Made by a program: the position numbers and the translations under genes. Below are positions 45,035-54,053 of a DNA stretch of 64,000 nt, piece by piece. The stretch comes from Bradyrhizobium sp. dw_78 (lineage in GTDB: Bacteria > Pseudomonadota > Alphaproteobacteria > Rhizobiales > Xanthobacteraceae), in contig NZ_JAAVUS010000002.1 in the NCBI RefSeq assembly GCF_018449525.1, forward strand, positions 186,001-250,000, written 5' to 3'. Below the pieces are notes generated by a model. It was not told where the DNA came from and did no database searches. It worked only from the letters and a program-made list of their open reading frames with translations. How positions within the stretch are numbered: the first letter of the stretch is position 1; the number at the start of each line of letters is the position of its first letter.

Positions 45035-46684
45035 ATGTCATCCATCACGACGTCGGTCATCGATACGCCCTCACGGCGCTCGGTCGAGAGAACTTGCGAC
45101 GATCTTTCGATCGTTGTTCTGGCCGCGGTCAGCCTGATCGCGAGCCTGACTTTCCGTGACTATGGGCTGGGCTGGGACGATTACACCCACGCCGAATATG
45201 CCGATCTGCTGCTGCGCATGTATGGCTCCGGTTTCAAGGACACCGGCGCGCTGTCGTTTGCCAATCTTTATATGTATGGCGGCGGCTTCGACATGGCGGC
45301 CGCGTTGCTGCACAAGGTTATCCCGCTCGAACTGTTCGAGACGCGCCGCCTGGTCGGCGCCGTTGTCGGCCTGATCGGATTGACGGTGACCTGGCGGCTG
45401 GGCCGGCGCGTCGGCGGGCCGCTCGCCGGGCTTGCCGCCTTGCTACTGCTGGCCCTGTGCCCAACGTTCTACGGCCACATGTTCATGAACCCGAAGGACG
45501 CGCCATTCGCGGTCGCGATGGTGATCCTGATGCTGGGCCTCGTCCGCCTGGCCGAGGAATATCCCGCGCCCTCGCCGCGCACCGTCCTGCTCGTCGGCCT
45601 CGGCGCCGGCCTGTCGCTCGGCTCGCGGGTCCTCGGCGGGCTGGCGCTGCTATATGCGGTGATCGGCCTTATCCCGCTATTTGCGGCGGAAATTCGCGGC
45701 CATGGCGCGCGTGACGCCGGAAGGCGGGTCGCTCACGTCGCCTACATGCTGCTGCCCGGCCTGGTCTTCGGCTATCTCGTGATGGGGCTGATCTGGCCGT
45801 GGTCCGTGATCGAACCGGCCAATCCCTTCCGGGCGCTGACTTACTTCTCCACCTTCTTCGAGAAGCCGTGGAAGGAGATGTTCGACGGCGCGCTGGTGTC
45901 GGTGCCGGACATGCCCTGGTCGTATCTGCCGACCCTGTTCGCACTACAGATGCCCGAAGTGCTGCTCTCCCTTTCGATCGCCGGCGTTGTCGGCACGTTC
46001 GTCTCGCTGACGCGCGGCGATGTGACAGCCCGCCGCAAGAGCATCCTCCTGATGCTGGCGCTGGCCGCGATCCTGCCGATCGCAATCGCCATCGTGAAGC
46101 GCCCCGCGCTTTACAACGGCATTCGCCATTTCATCTTCGTCATTCCGCCGATGGCGGTGCTCGGCGGCGTCGCGTTCGCCTGGGGAATGAACTGGCTGAA
46201 GGAAAATCGCCCCAATTGGCAACCTGCCGCGGTGGCGATCTTCGCGTTCGGCCTGATGCTGCCGCTTGCCGAAATGATCCGGCTGCACCCCTACCAATAC
46301 ACCCACTTCAACTATATCGCCGGAACTGTTCGCCGCGCCGACGATTTGTTCATGCTGGACTACTGGGGCCTTGCGTTCAAGCAGGCCTCTGACGGCCTGC
46401 GCGAACAGCTCGCGGAAAAACAGGAAGTCCCGCCCCACGGGCGCAAATGGAAGGTCGCGGTATGCGGCCCGCAACGGCCGGCGCAGGTCGCGCTTGGTCC
46501 CGACTTCACGATCGGCTGGAACAGCCACGGCGCCGACTTCGCCATGACGCTCGGCGAATTCTACTGCAGGGGCCTAGCCGCGCCTGTCATACTGGAGATC
46601 AAGCGCGACGACGTGGTGTTCGCGCGCGTCTATGACATCCGCGGACAAAGCATCTCCAGCCTGCTGGCGATTCCGGCACCGTAG
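45035..46684 (+). CDS. Polytopic membrane glycosyltransferase-like protein (GT-C fold)
   Basis: This 549-residue protein has about 10-12 membrane helices. An acidic Asp-Asp pair lies in the first extracytoplasmic loop (YGLGWDDYTHAEYA, about residue 47), the position of the catalytic Asp in GT-C enzymes such as ArnT/PMT-type lipid-linked sugar transferases. A soluble C-terminal part (about 450-549) follows the last helix. Donor and acceptor are not deducible. The frame runs further upstream, but ATG 45035 gives the short cytoplasmic N terminus. No sugar-pathway genes are adjacent. Confidence 0.82.
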   Translation: MSSITTSVIDTPSRRSVERTCDDLSIVVLAAVSLIASLTFRDYGLGWDDYTHAEYADLLLRMYGSGFKDTGALSFANLYMYGGGFDMAAALLHKVIPLELFETRRLVGAVVGLIGLTVTWRLGRRVGGPLAGLAALLLLALCPTFYGHMFMNPKDAPFAVAMVILMLGLVRLAEEYPAPSPRTVLLVGLGAGLSLGSRVLGGLALLYAVIGLIPLFAAEIRGHGARDAGRRVAHVAYMLLPGLVFGYLVMGLIWPWSVIEPANPFRALTYFSTFFEKPWKEMFDGALVSVPDMPWSYLPTLFALQMPEVLLSLSIAGVVGTFVSLTRGDVTARRKSILLMLALAAILPIAIAIVKRPALYNGIRHFIFVIPPMAVLGGVAFAWGMNWLKENRPNWQPAAVAIFAFGLMLPLAEMIRLHPYQYTHFNYIAGTVRRADDLFMLDYWGLAFKQASDGLREQLAEKQEVPPHGRKWKVAVCGPQRPAQVALGPDFTIGWNSHGADFAMTLGEFYCRGLAAPVILEIKRDDVVFARVYDIRGQSISSLLAIPAP

Positions 46685-46822
46685 ACCGATCGAGCCGCCG
46701 CGAGCCCCCTCGCGGGCGACTTGGGGGCATGTCGGTCCGCCGACCGGAAGGCTTGCTGCGGGCCGGACACGGGACTACGCTTGGAGTGACCGATCAACAA
46801 CGCCATAGGGGAGAATTCAGCC

Positions 46823-47602
46823 ATGTCGCCAGCGGAAGCGCGCCTGAAGGAAGTGCCGTCGGAAATGACGGAGGGTGAATGGAACCAGCGGGTCAACCTC
46901 GCCGCCTGCTATCGCCTGATCGCCCATTATGGCTGGGACGATCTGGTCGATACTCACATCTCCGCGCGCGTGCCGGGACCGGAGCATCACTTCCTGATCA
47001 ACCCTTATGGCCTGATGTTCGATGAAATCACCGCCTCAAGCCTGGTGAAGGTTGATCTCGACGGCAATCTGCTCACCAAGAGCCAGTACAGCATCAACCC
47101 GGCCGGATTCACCATCCATTCGGCGATCCACGAAGTGCGCGAGGACGCCGGCTGCGTGCTCCATCTTCATACGCCGGATGGCACCGCGGTTTCGAGCTGC
47201 ATGGAAGGCCTGCTGCCGCTGAACCAGACCGCACAGCTCGTCACCTGGGATCTTGCCTATCACGACTATGAAGGCATCGCGCTCGATCACGACGAACGCC
47301 CGCGCCTGCAAAAGGATCTCGGCACCAAGAACCACATGCTGTTACGCAACCATGGCACGCTGACGGTTGGCCGCTCCGTCGCCTCCGCCTTCGAGCGCAT
47401 GTTCCATCTGGAACGGGCCTGCACCATGCAGGTTCGCACCCGGATGCTGGGACCGACCGCCTATCCCGTCGATCCGGCCGTCGTGGACAAGAACACGTCG
47501 CGGCTCTCGAACCCCGACCGGCAGGAATTGCGCTCGACCACGCTGGTCTGGCCGCCGCTGCTGCGCAAGCTCGATCGGCTCGATCCCAGCTACAAGAATT
47601 GA
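46823..47602 (+). CDS. Class II aldolase/adducin-family protein
   Basis: This 259-residue cytoplasmic protein has the fold of fuculose-phosphate aldolase. Zinc-type histidines are seen in VLHLHTPDG (about residue 112) and LLRNHGTLTVG (about residue 175). The family acid in the loop before the first helix pair is less clear, so aldolase activity is not certain; many relatives in this subgroup are uncharacterised. A GGGGAG ribosome site precedes the ATG. A strong intrinsic terminator follows. Confidence 0.9.
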   Translation: MSPAEARLKEVPSEMTEGEWNQRVNLAACYRLIAHYGWDDLVDTHISARVPGPEHHFLINPYGLMFDEITASSLVKVDLDGNLLTKSQYSINPAGFTIHSAIHEVREDAGCVLHLHTPDGTAVSSCMEGLLPLNQTAQLVTWDLAYHDYEGIALDHDERPRLQKDLGTKNHMLLRNHGTLTVGRSVASAFERMFHLERACTMQVRTRMLGPTAYPVDPAVVDKNTSRLSNPDRQELRSTTLVWPPLLRKLDRLDPSYKN

Positions 47603-47657
47603 AATTCCTAGATTCCGGATGTAATGTCGTCGTCAACGACCTCTGCACTTCGAATCC

Positions 47658-47690
47658 AAACGCCGCCCAATTCCGGGCGGCGTTTTTATT
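47658..47690 (+). terminator. Intrinsic terminator after the class II aldolase gene
   Basis: A perfect 11-bp stem, AAACGCCGCCC/GGGCGGCGTTT (47658-47668 with 47675-47685), has a 6-base loop and is followed by a T-rich tract ending at 47690. It is 56 bp after the stop codon. Confidence 0.92.
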
Positions 47691-47717
47691 TTGGAGAGCG
47701 GATTCTAACTCTTATTG

Positions 47718-47799
47718 TCATTGCCGGGCTTGACCCGGCAATCCATCATCTTTGAACAGACTCTTTTCCGATGGATATGCAGGTCAAGCCCGAGCATGA
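47718..47799. repeat. REP-like long inverted repeat
   Basis: Two 30-bp arms face each other (47718-47747 and 47770-47799). Each carries GGGCTTGACC and ATCCATC words, with about 23 of 30 bases matching. The left arm also holds an internal dyad (TTGCCGGG...CCCGGCAA). The wording is like the palindromic repeats common in Bradyrhizobium intergenic DNA. It lies between two converging genes. Confidence 0.75.
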
Positions 47800-47838
47800 C
47801 GAATTAGGAACAACGCCAGCGATTATCATCCCAAGACC

Positions 47839-49245
47839 TCAGCGCGGCATTTCCGCGAGTGCGGCGAGAATGCGCGCCCAGGAGCGAATGCCCTTGTGGA
47901 AGCTCTTGAGATCGTACTTCTCGTTCGGCGAGTGGATATTGTCGTCATCGAGGCCGAAGCCGACCAGCACCGTATCGAGACCGAGGGTGCGCTTGAAATC
48001 CGCCACGATCGGGATCGACGCGCCTGATCCGACCAAGAGCGCTTCCTTGCCCCATTCCTCGGTCAGCGCGCGTTTTGCCGCGGCCAGCGGCTTCATGTTC
48101 CAGTCCAGCGCAATCGCCGGCGCGCTGGAATGGTCGCCGAATTCGGCCCGGCAATCTCCGGGCAGCCGCGCGGTCACATAATCGCGAAACGCCTTGCGGA
48201 TTTTGGCCGGATCCTGCCCTTCCACCAGCCGGAACGAGACCTTCGCGGAAGCTTCCGCCGGAATCACGGTCTTTGAGCCCTCGCCGATATAGCCGCCGAC
48301 GATACCATTGATGTCGCAGGTCGGGCGCGATGAAATTTGCTCGATCAGCAGGCGCCCCTTTTCGCCGGCAGGGATCGAAAGGCCGATCGGCTTCAGGAAT
48401 GTGTCGGCCGTCAGGTTGAGCTTCGACCACTGTTCCAGAACATCGGGAGGCAGATCCTTCACCCCATCGTAAAAGCCGGGGATCGTGATCCGGCCGTCGT
48501 CGTCGAACAGGCCGCCGAGAATCCGGGTCAGCACCCGAATCGGATTTTGCGCGCCGCCGCCGAAGACGCCGGAATGCAAGTCGCGGTTGGCCGCCTTGAT
48601 CCGCACTTCCTCATAAACCAGGCCGCGCAGCGCAATGGTGATCGCCGGCGTGTTCGGATCCCACATGCCGGTGTCGCACACCATCGCGAAGTCCGCCTTG
48701 AGTTCGTTCTTGTTATTCTCGAGGAACGGCACGAAATTCTTTGATCCGACTTCTTCTTCTCCCTCGATCACGATGGTGATGTCGACCGGCAGCGAACCCG
48801 TGACCTGTTTCCAGGCCCGGCACGCCTCGACGAAGGTCATCAACTGTCCCTTGTCGTCCTCCGCCCCGCGCGCAACGATGATCTTCCGCCCGTCGGCATG
48901 ATCGGTGACGACGGGCTCGAACGGCGGACGATGCCAGAGATTGAGCGGATCGACCGGCTGCACATCGTAATGGCCGTAAAACAGCACATGCGGCCGCCCG
49001 TCCTTGCTGCCATTGGCTTTGGCGACGATGGCGGGATGACCGGCCGTCGGCCTCACCTCGGTCGCAAAACCCAGCGACGCGATGTCCTTGGCGAGATGAT
49101 CGGCGGCCGCCTTGCAATCGCCGGCAAAGGCCGGATCGGCCGAGATCGACTTGATCCGCAATAGCGTGAAAAGCCGCTCCAGGCTGTTGTCAAAATCGGC
49201 ATCGATGCGGTCGAGGACCGGCTGCAATTGCGTGGCGCTGGACAT
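47839..49245 (-). CDS. M20-family metallopeptidase (dipeptidase-like)
   Basis: This 468-residue cytoplasmic zinc peptidase has a catalytic domain interrupted by a dimerisation domain (about 195-350). Ligand and catalytic residues are visible: His-x-Asp in LFYGHYDVQP (about 85), Asp in ARGAEDDKGQ (about 120), the Glu pair in VIEGEEEVGS (about 155), Asp in VCDTG (about 182), and the distal His in DDDNIHSPNE (about 440). ATG 49245 is chosen over an ATG 11 codons up because AGGGGAAG precedes it. The substrate is probably dipeptides (family inference). Confidence 0.93.
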   Translation of the reverse strand: MSSATQLQPVLDRIDADFDNSLERLFTLLRIKSISADPAFAGDCKAAADHLAKDIASLGFATEVRPTAGHPAIVAKANGSKDGRPHVLFYGHYDVQPVDPLNLWHRPPFEPVVTDHADGRKIIVARGAEDDKGQLMTFVEACRAWKQVTGSLPVDITIVIEGEEEVGSKNFVPFLENNKNELKADFAMVCDTGMWDPNTPAITIALRGLVYEEVRIKAANRDLHSGVFGGGAQNPIRVLTRILGGLFDDDGRITIPGFYDGVKDLPPDVLEQWSKLNLTADTFLKPIGLSIPAGEKGRLLIEQISSRPTCDINGIVGGYIGEGSKTVIPAEASAKVSFRLVEGQDPAKIRKAFRDYVTARLPGDCRAEFGDHSSAPAIALDWNMKPLAAAKRALTEEWGKEALLVGSGASIPIVADFKRTLGLDTVLVGFGLDDDNIHSPNEKYDLKSFHKGIRSWARILAALAEMPR

Positions 49246-49422
49246 TCCGGTCTTCCCCTCGTGATTGGAACTACACATCTATATATATGTTTGTAGCGCG
49301 CCTGGTCCCGGAGACAAAGACCCGGAGACGGCATCCTGCCGCCGTCGCACGAAACGCGGCCCCGATCCTCCGCCAAGGCACTTTCCCGAAAACAGGAAAC
49401 CGCCTTTGCTCCACAGTGGCTT

Positions 49423-51039
49423 CTATCGCCGCAGCAGGCCGCCGAGCGCGCCGCGCACCAGCGCACGTCCGACGGAGCCGCCAATCGAACCGCCGACCGA
49501 TTTGCCGAGATTGGCGACGACCCCGCCAACCACCTGGTTGGTGACCGAGCGCGTGACGTTGCGGGTGATCAACTGGCCGGTCGACAATCTGCCGCGCCTG
49601 ACATTGGTGCCGAAAATCGTGCTGACGATCGCGCCGAGATGCCCGAGCACCCCACCCCCGCCGGCCGATCCATCAGCCGTGGCGGCGGTTCCGGCCACGC
49701 GCTTTTGCAGGATCTCGTAAGCCGACTCGGAATCGATCGCGGTATCGTATTTGCCCTTCACCGGGCTGTTGTCGATGATCGCCTTGCGCTCTTCCGGCGT
49801 GATCGCCCCGATCCGCGCCGAGGGTGGCCGGATCATGACCCGCTCGACCATCGCGGGCGTGCCGTTGCCTTCCAGGAACGACACCAGCGCTTCGCCCTTG
49901 CCCAATTCCATGATCACCTGGGCGGTGTTCAGCTTGGGATTGGGCCGGAACGTCTGGGCGGCGGCGGCGACCGCCTTCTGGTCGCGCGGCGTAAAGGCCC
50001 TCAGCGCATGCTGCACGCGGTTGCCCAACTGACCGAGTATCTTGTCCGGCACGTCGATCGGGTTCTGCGTCACGAAGTAAACGCCGACGCCTTTTGAACG
50101 GATCAGCCGGACCACCTGTTCGATCTTGTCCATCAGCGCCTTGGGCGCATCGTTGAACAGAAGGTGGGCCTCGTCGAAGAAGAACACGAGCTTGGGCTTC
50201 GGTGGATCACCGATCTCGGGCAATTCCTCGAACAATTCCGACAGCATCCATAGCAGGAACGTCGCATAGAGCCGCGGGTTCTGCATCAGCTTGTCGGCCA
50301 CGAGAATATTGACCATGCCCCGGCCGTCGCGGTCGGTGCGCATGAAATCCTGCAACGACAGAGCCGGCTCGCCGAAAAACTTAGTACCGCCCTGGTTCTC
50401 CAGCACCAGAAGCTGGCGCTGAATGGTTCCGACCGTCGCCCTGGTGACATTGCCGAAACCCTGCGCCGCCTTGCGGATCGGAGCCAGCGGATCGTCGCCG
50501 CTGTCGTCGGCTTTCTTGCCGCCGTCGGGAACGATCGCGTCCAGCAGCGCCCGAAGATCCTTCATATCGATCAGCGCAAGACCATTATCGTCGGCCACGC
50601 GGAACGCGACGTTCAAGACGCCCTCCTGGACATCGTTCAGGTCGAGCATCCGCGACAACAGCAGCGGCCCCATCTCCGTCACCGTCGCCCGCACCGGATG
50701 GCCCTGCTCGCCAAAGACATCCCAAAACACGGTCGAAAACTGGTCGGGCTGGAAGGTGAGCCCCATGTCGCTGGCGCGCTTGACCAGAAAATCCTTGGCC
50801 TCCCCTGCTTCGGCAATGCCGGAAAGGTCACCCTTGATGTCCGCGGCAAAAACCGGAACTCCGGCACGGGCAAACCCTTCGGCCATGACCTGTAACGATA
50901 CAGTCTTGCCGGTTCCGGTCGCGCCGGTGACAAGACCATGCCTGTTTCCAAGCGCAAGCGTCAGCCAGGCTGGCTGCTCGCCCTTGCCAATGAAAATCCT
51001 GTCGCCGGTATCGGCCATCTTGCTATCGGACGTCACCAT
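49423..51039 (-). CDS. HerA-like ATPase, YjgR/DUF853 family
   Basis: This 538-residue P-loop ATPase has Walker A GATGTGKTVS (about residue 40) and a Walker B region KLVFFFDEAHLLFN (about 285). The C-terminal 90 residues are Gly/Val-rich and lack charged clusters (LGHLGAIVSTIFGTNVRRGR, then NQVVGGVVANLGKSVGGSIG), as in E. coli YjgR. Its role is unknown; HerA relatives move DNA, but that has not been shown for YjgR to my knowledge. An AGAGGCG site precedes the ATG. It is divergent from the next gene pair. Confidence 0.92.
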   Translation of the reverse strand: MVTSDSKMADTGDRIFIGKGEQPAWLTLALGNRHGLVTGATGTGKTVSLQVMAEGFARAGVPVFAADIKGDLSGIAEAGEAKDFLVKRASDMGLTFQPDQFSTVFWDVFGEQGHPVRATVTEMGPLLLSRMLDLNDVQEGVLNVAFRVADDNGLALIDMKDLRALLDAIVPDGGKKADDSGDDPLAPIRKAAQGFGNVTRATVGTIQRQLLVLENQGGTKFFGEPALSLQDFMRTDRDGRGMVNILVADKLMQNPRLYATFLLWMLSELFEELPEIGDPPKPKLVFFFDEAHLLFNDAPKALMDKIEQVVRLIRSKGVGVYFVTQNPIDVPDKILGQLGNRVQHALRAFTPRDQKAVAAAAQTFRPNPKLNTAQVIMELGKGEALVSFLEGNGTPAMVERVMIRPPSARIGAITPEERKAIIDNSPVKGKYDTAIDSESAYEILQKRVAGTAATADGSAGGGGVLGHLGAIVSTIFGTNVRRGRLSTGQLITRNVTRSVTNQVVGGVVANLGKSVGGSIGGSVGRALVRGALGGLLRR

Positions 51040-51350
51040 TGCATCGCCTCTTCGCGCACATCGAGAATTTCGACGCCACCGACATAACTATACTGCATCT
51101 TGGAAATGGATTGAAACTCTCAGCGATAAGTTCGGCGGATACAGATGTAACCGTTCACCTCAAAACAAGATGTAGTCTGCGACAACGTAGCGCGAACATC
51201 GTTCCACTCTTGCATTGCTGCAACACTCGCCATGCGATCGAAGCTGAATGACGCTCGGCAGCAACGTGATCGCTTGTAATTCGGATCGCAGCAGACCAAG
51301 ATAAAAATACAATCAACGATCCGGCAAGCAACCGGTTGAGGCGGGGCCAT
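51040..51350. other. Divergent gap between the YjgR-like and 121-residue genes
   Basis: This 311-bp stretch has lower GC than its flanks and no convincing coding frame. It should hold promoters for both sides. I could not find a well-formed operator or a strong -35/-10 pair. Confidence 0.55.
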
Positions 51351-51716
51351 ATGAACGAATTGATAGGGCAACTGGCTGCGAAAGCCGGCATTGATCATGC
51401 CATCGCTGAAAAAACCATCGGCATCATCCTCGGTTTCCTTCGCAGCGAAGGGCCTTCCGACACAGTTCAGGCCTTGATCGATAACATTCCCGGCGCGGAG
51501 GCCGCGATCGCGGCTTCGAATAATCTTGGCGTCCTTGGCAGATTGATGGGCGGCGGCCTGACGGCGGTCGGCACCAGGCTGATGGGACTTGGCCTCGGCA
51601 TCGGCGAAATTCAGAACATCGCCCGTGAACTTTTCAGCTTCGGCCGCGACAAAATTGGAGCCGATGAGATGGGCAAGATCATCGCGGGCACACCTGGACT
51701 CAGCCAGTTTGCTTGA
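51351..51716 (+). CDS. Small helical protein with glycine-rich segment, unknown function
   Basis: This 121-residue protein has a helical N-terminal half (MNELIGQLAAKAGIDHAIAE) and a glycine-rich hydrophobic centre (GVLGRLMGGGLTAVGTRLMG, about 60-80), then a helical end. The N-terminal wording is loosely like DUF2267/DUF2780-type bundles; I do not claim membership. GAGGCGGGG lies before ATG 51351, which decides the start over one five codons up. It is followed after 22 bp by the DUF4332 gene. Confidence 0.75.
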   Translation: MNELIGQLAAKAGIDHAIAEKTIGIILGFLRSEGPSDTVQALIDNIPGAEAAIAASNNLGVLGRLMGGGLTAVGTRLMGLGLGIGEIQNIARELFSFGRDKIGADEMGKIIAGTPGLSQFA

Positions 51717-51738
51717 AGCACCTTTTTCATCGAAGACC

Positions 51739-52146
51739 ATGACATACCCACTCTCCGAGATCGAGGGCCTGACGCCCTTCACCGCTTCGAAGCTGAAAGC
51801 ACTTGGCATCCGCACCACCGACGCGCTGCTCGAGGCCGCGCGCACCGTCAAGGGACGCAAGGTACTCGCCGGCAAGACCGGCATCAGCGAACAGCAATTG
51901 CTCGAATGGGCCAATTTTTCCGACTACATGCGGATTCCCGGCATGGGCAAGGCGAAGGTCGGACTGGTGCGCGCAGCCGGCGTCACTACGGTTCGCGAAC
52001 TGGCGCTGCGCAATCCAGCCAGGCTGGCACAGAACATAAAAGAAGTGAACACGAAGCGTAAACTTGTGCGGGTCTTGCCTTCGGAGAAATCGGTCCAGCA
52101 ACTGATCGCGCAGGCCCGCAAGCTCCAGCCGAAGATCTCCTACTAG
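51739..52146 (+). CDS. DUF4332 helix-hairpin-helix protein
   Basis: This 135-residue protein is made of two helix-hairpin-helix units: SEIEGLTPFTASKLKALGIR (about 6-25) and MRIPGMGKAKVGLVRAAGVT (about 64-83). This is the DUF4332 layout, related to HhH DNA-binding folds. A Lys/Arg-rich C terminus (NTKRKLVRVLPSEKSVQ) would suit nucleic acid contact (inference). It is downstream of the 121-residue gene and probably co-transcribed. Confidence 0.85.
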   Translation: MTYPLSEIEGLTPFTASKLKALGIRTTDALLEAARTVKGRKVLAGKTGISEQQLLEWANFSDYMRIPGMGKAKVGLVRAAGVTTVRELALRNPARLAQNIKEVNTKRKLVRVLPSEKSVQQLIAQARKLQPKISY

Positions 52147-52187
52147 CCAACACCTTTATCTGCTATCTGCGGGCCAGACCTCTCGCC

Positions 52188-52252
52188 GATCAAGGCTTGA
52201 CGTGATCAAGGCTTGGCACGGATCAGAACCTGGCATAGATCATGGCGGCACG
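52188..52252. repeat. Degenerate 16-17 bp tandem repeats before folP
   Basis: About four units begin with GATCA: GATCAAGGCTTGACGT, GATCAAGGCTTGGCACG, GATCAGAACCTGGCATA, GATCATGGCGGCACG. The first two are nearly identical and the rest decayed. Periods of 16 and 17 are not multiples of three, so the array is not coding. It lies 60-120 bp upstream of folP. Confidence 0.65.
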
Positions 52253-52309
52253 GTTACCGCCGTGCAGCCGCGTCTTGACTCCCATGCGCGGACCGCGCAA
52301 AGCGACCCC

Positions 52310-53167
52310 ATGATCGCGACCAAGTCCAGACCCGCGCCAACGGCCAGCCCGGCGGATCGTCCGGTGCTTCGGACCCTGCTGTCGCGGCCTTATCCGGCCG
52401 TGATGGGCATATTGAACGTGACGCCGGACTCCTTTTCCGATGGCGGACGGTTCATCGCGCCGGAGCGCGCGCTGGCGCAGGCGCAGCGAATGATCGCCGA
52501 GGGGGCCGATATCATCGATATCGGCGCGGAATCCACCCGGCCCTATGGTTCACAGCCGGTTTCGGCGGAAGAAGAACGACAACGCCTGCAACCGGTATTG
52601 GCCGAAATCGTCGCGCTCGGGGTTCCCGTCTCCATCGACAGCATGAAATCCGCGGTGGTCGCCTGGGCGCTCGACATGGGCGCCGCGATCGCCAACGACG
52701 TCTGGGGCCTGCAACGCGACCGCGACATGGCGGGACTGCTGGCGCAGCGCAATTCGCCCGTCATCATCATGCATAATCGCGACAGCGCCGACGCCGGTCT
52801 CGATATCATGAAGGACATTGCCAGGTTCTTTGAGCGCTCGCTCGACATCGCCGCAAAGGCCGGCATTTCGAGCGACAACATCGTGCTCGATCCCGGTATC
52901 GGCTTCGGCAAGACCCATGAACAGAGCATGATCGCGCTGGCGCGGCTCGGCGAGCTTGCGACATTCAACCTGCCGCTTCTGGTCGGCGCGTCGCGCAAGC
53001 GCTTCATCGATTCCGTTACGCCGTCGGAGCCGCAACAGCGTCTGGGCGGCTCGATCGCGGCGCATCTGATCGCGGCCAAGGGCGGCGCGCGGATCATCCG
53101 GACCCATGACGTGGCCGAAACCGTGCAGGCGCTGCGCGTGACAGCGGCGATCGAGGACAGGCGATGA
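52310..53167 (+). CDS. folP: Dihydropteroate synthase
   Basis: This 285-residue enzyme condenses 6-hydroxymethyl-dihydropterin pyrophosphate with p-aminobenzoate in folate synthesis. The TIM-barrel signatures are clear: MGILNVTPDSFSDGG (about 33-47), DIGAESTRPY (about 72), VSIDSMKS (about 107), DPGIGFGKT (about 195) and GASRKRFI (about 226). A 25-30 residue N-terminal extension precedes the barrel; the frame continues upstream to a GTG, but ATG 52310 is the better start. The stop overlaps folB by 4 bp. Confidence 0.96.
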   Translation: MIATKSRPAPTASPADRPVLRTLLSRPYPAVMGILNVTPDSFSDGGRFIAPERALAQAQRMIAEGADIIDIGAESTRPYGSQPVSAEEERQRLQPVLAEIVALGVPVSIDSMKSAVVAWALDMGAAIANDVWGLQRDRDMAGLLAQRNSPVIIMHNRDSADAGLDIMKDIARFFERSLDIAAKAGISSDNIVLDPGIGFGKTHEQSMIALARLGELATFNLPLLVGASRKRFIDSVTPSEPQQRLGGSIAAHLIAAKGGARIIRTHDVAETVQALRVTAAIEDRR

Positions 53168-53544
53168 CCGATACGATCTTCATCAAGGGAGTTGTCATCC
53201 ATGCCCGCCACGGCGTGATGGAACACGAGACCGAAGTGGGCCAGCGCTTCGTGATCGATCTCGAACTCTCGGTCGATCTGTCGGAATCCTCGAGTACCGA
53301 CCGCCTTGCCGACACCGTGTCCTATTCCAACGTGGTCGCAACCGCGACCGCGGCCTTCAAGGACGACAATTACAAGTTGCTGGAACGCGCAGCGGGCGCG
53401 GTCGCCGATGCGATCCTCACCACGTTTCCCCGTATCGGCGCGGTCAAAGTCACCGTTCACAAGCCGCACGCTCCGATCGCGGCGATTTTCGACGATGTCG
53501 GCGTGATCCTGATGCGGACGCGGCAACCGTCCGTCCATGGTTGA
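53164..53544 (+). CDS. folB: Dihydroneopterin aldolase
   Basis: This 126-residue enzyme cleaves dihydroneopterin to hydroxymethyl-dihydropterin and glycolaldehyde. Family landmarks are IFIKGVVIHARHGVMEHE at the N terminus, a conserved Glu in this region, and TVHKPHAPI near the C terminus with the conserved Lys. The ATG overlaps the folP stop, and folK starts 2 bp after it stops, so folP-folB-folK form one translationally linked unit. Confidence 0.95.
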   Translation: MTDTIFIKGVVIHARHGVMEHETEVGQRFVIDLELSVDLSESSSTDRLADTVSYSNVVATATAAFKDDNYKLLERAAGAVADAILTTFPRIGAVKVTVHKPHAPIAAIFDDVGVILMRTRQPSVHG

Positions 53545-53546
53545 CG

Positions 53547-54053
53547 ATGGCTGACGTCCTGATCGCGCTGGGCGGCAATGTCGGCGACGTTCGCGCGACC
53601 TTCAGGAATGCAATCGCCAATATCTGCGGCATGGCGCAGGCCGCGCTGCTGGCGCGGTCGTCGGACTATGCGACGCCGCCATGGGGCGAGCAAAACCAGG
53701 CCCGCTTCATCAACGCCTGCATCGAGATCGAAACCGGCCTCGATCCCCATGCGCTGCTGTTCACGCTGCACAAGATCGAGAAGAAATTCGGCCGCGACCG
53801 CGCCAAAGAACAGTGCTGGGGTCCGCGCCCCCTCGATCTCGACCTGATCGCCTATGACGACGTGGCCCTGGACACGCCGGAACTGACGCTGCCCCATCCC
53901 CGGCTGTTCGAACGCGCTTTCGTGCTGGCGCCGCTTGCGGAAATCGTCCCCGACCGTCTGATCGCCGGCCGCAGCGTCAAGGCGGCATTGGCGCAGCTAT
54001 CTGCCGAAGGGATCGAGCGATTGCCGGACCTTGCAGCCCGGGATTTGGATTAA
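53547..54053 (+). CDS. folK: Hydroxymethyl-dihydropterin pyrophosphokinase
   Basis: This 168-residue HPPK transfers pyrophosphate from ATP to hydroxymethyl-dihydropterin, the substrate of FolP. The motifs are LIALGGNVGD (about 5-14), FINACIEIET (about 55) and the metal/ATP signature WGPRPLDLDLIAYDD (about 92-106) followed by LPHPRLFERAFVLAPL. ATG 53547 follows the folB stop. The last codons and the stop fall in a 15-bp tandem duplication. Confidence 0.95.
   Translation: MADVLIALGGNVGDVRATFRNAIANICGMAQAALLARSSDYATPPWGEQNQARFINACIEIETGLDPHALLFTLHKIEKKFGRDRAKEQCWGPRPLDLDLIAYDDVALDTPELTLPHPRLFERAFVLAPLAEIVPDRLIAGRSVKAALAQLSAEGIERLPDLAARDLD

Noticed and set aside
46698..46715. Perfect 7-bp GC hairpin after the glycosyltransferase gene
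   Set aside because: CCGCGAG-CCCC-CTCGCGG is followed by a G-rich stretch, not a T tract, so it does not qualify as an intrinsic terminator.
49267..49291. GGAAC-N17-GTT, resembling an EcfG general stress promoter
   Set aside because: It points rightward into a gap with no plus-strand gene, and the next genes on both sides are on the minus strand. The C of the -10 consensus is also missing.
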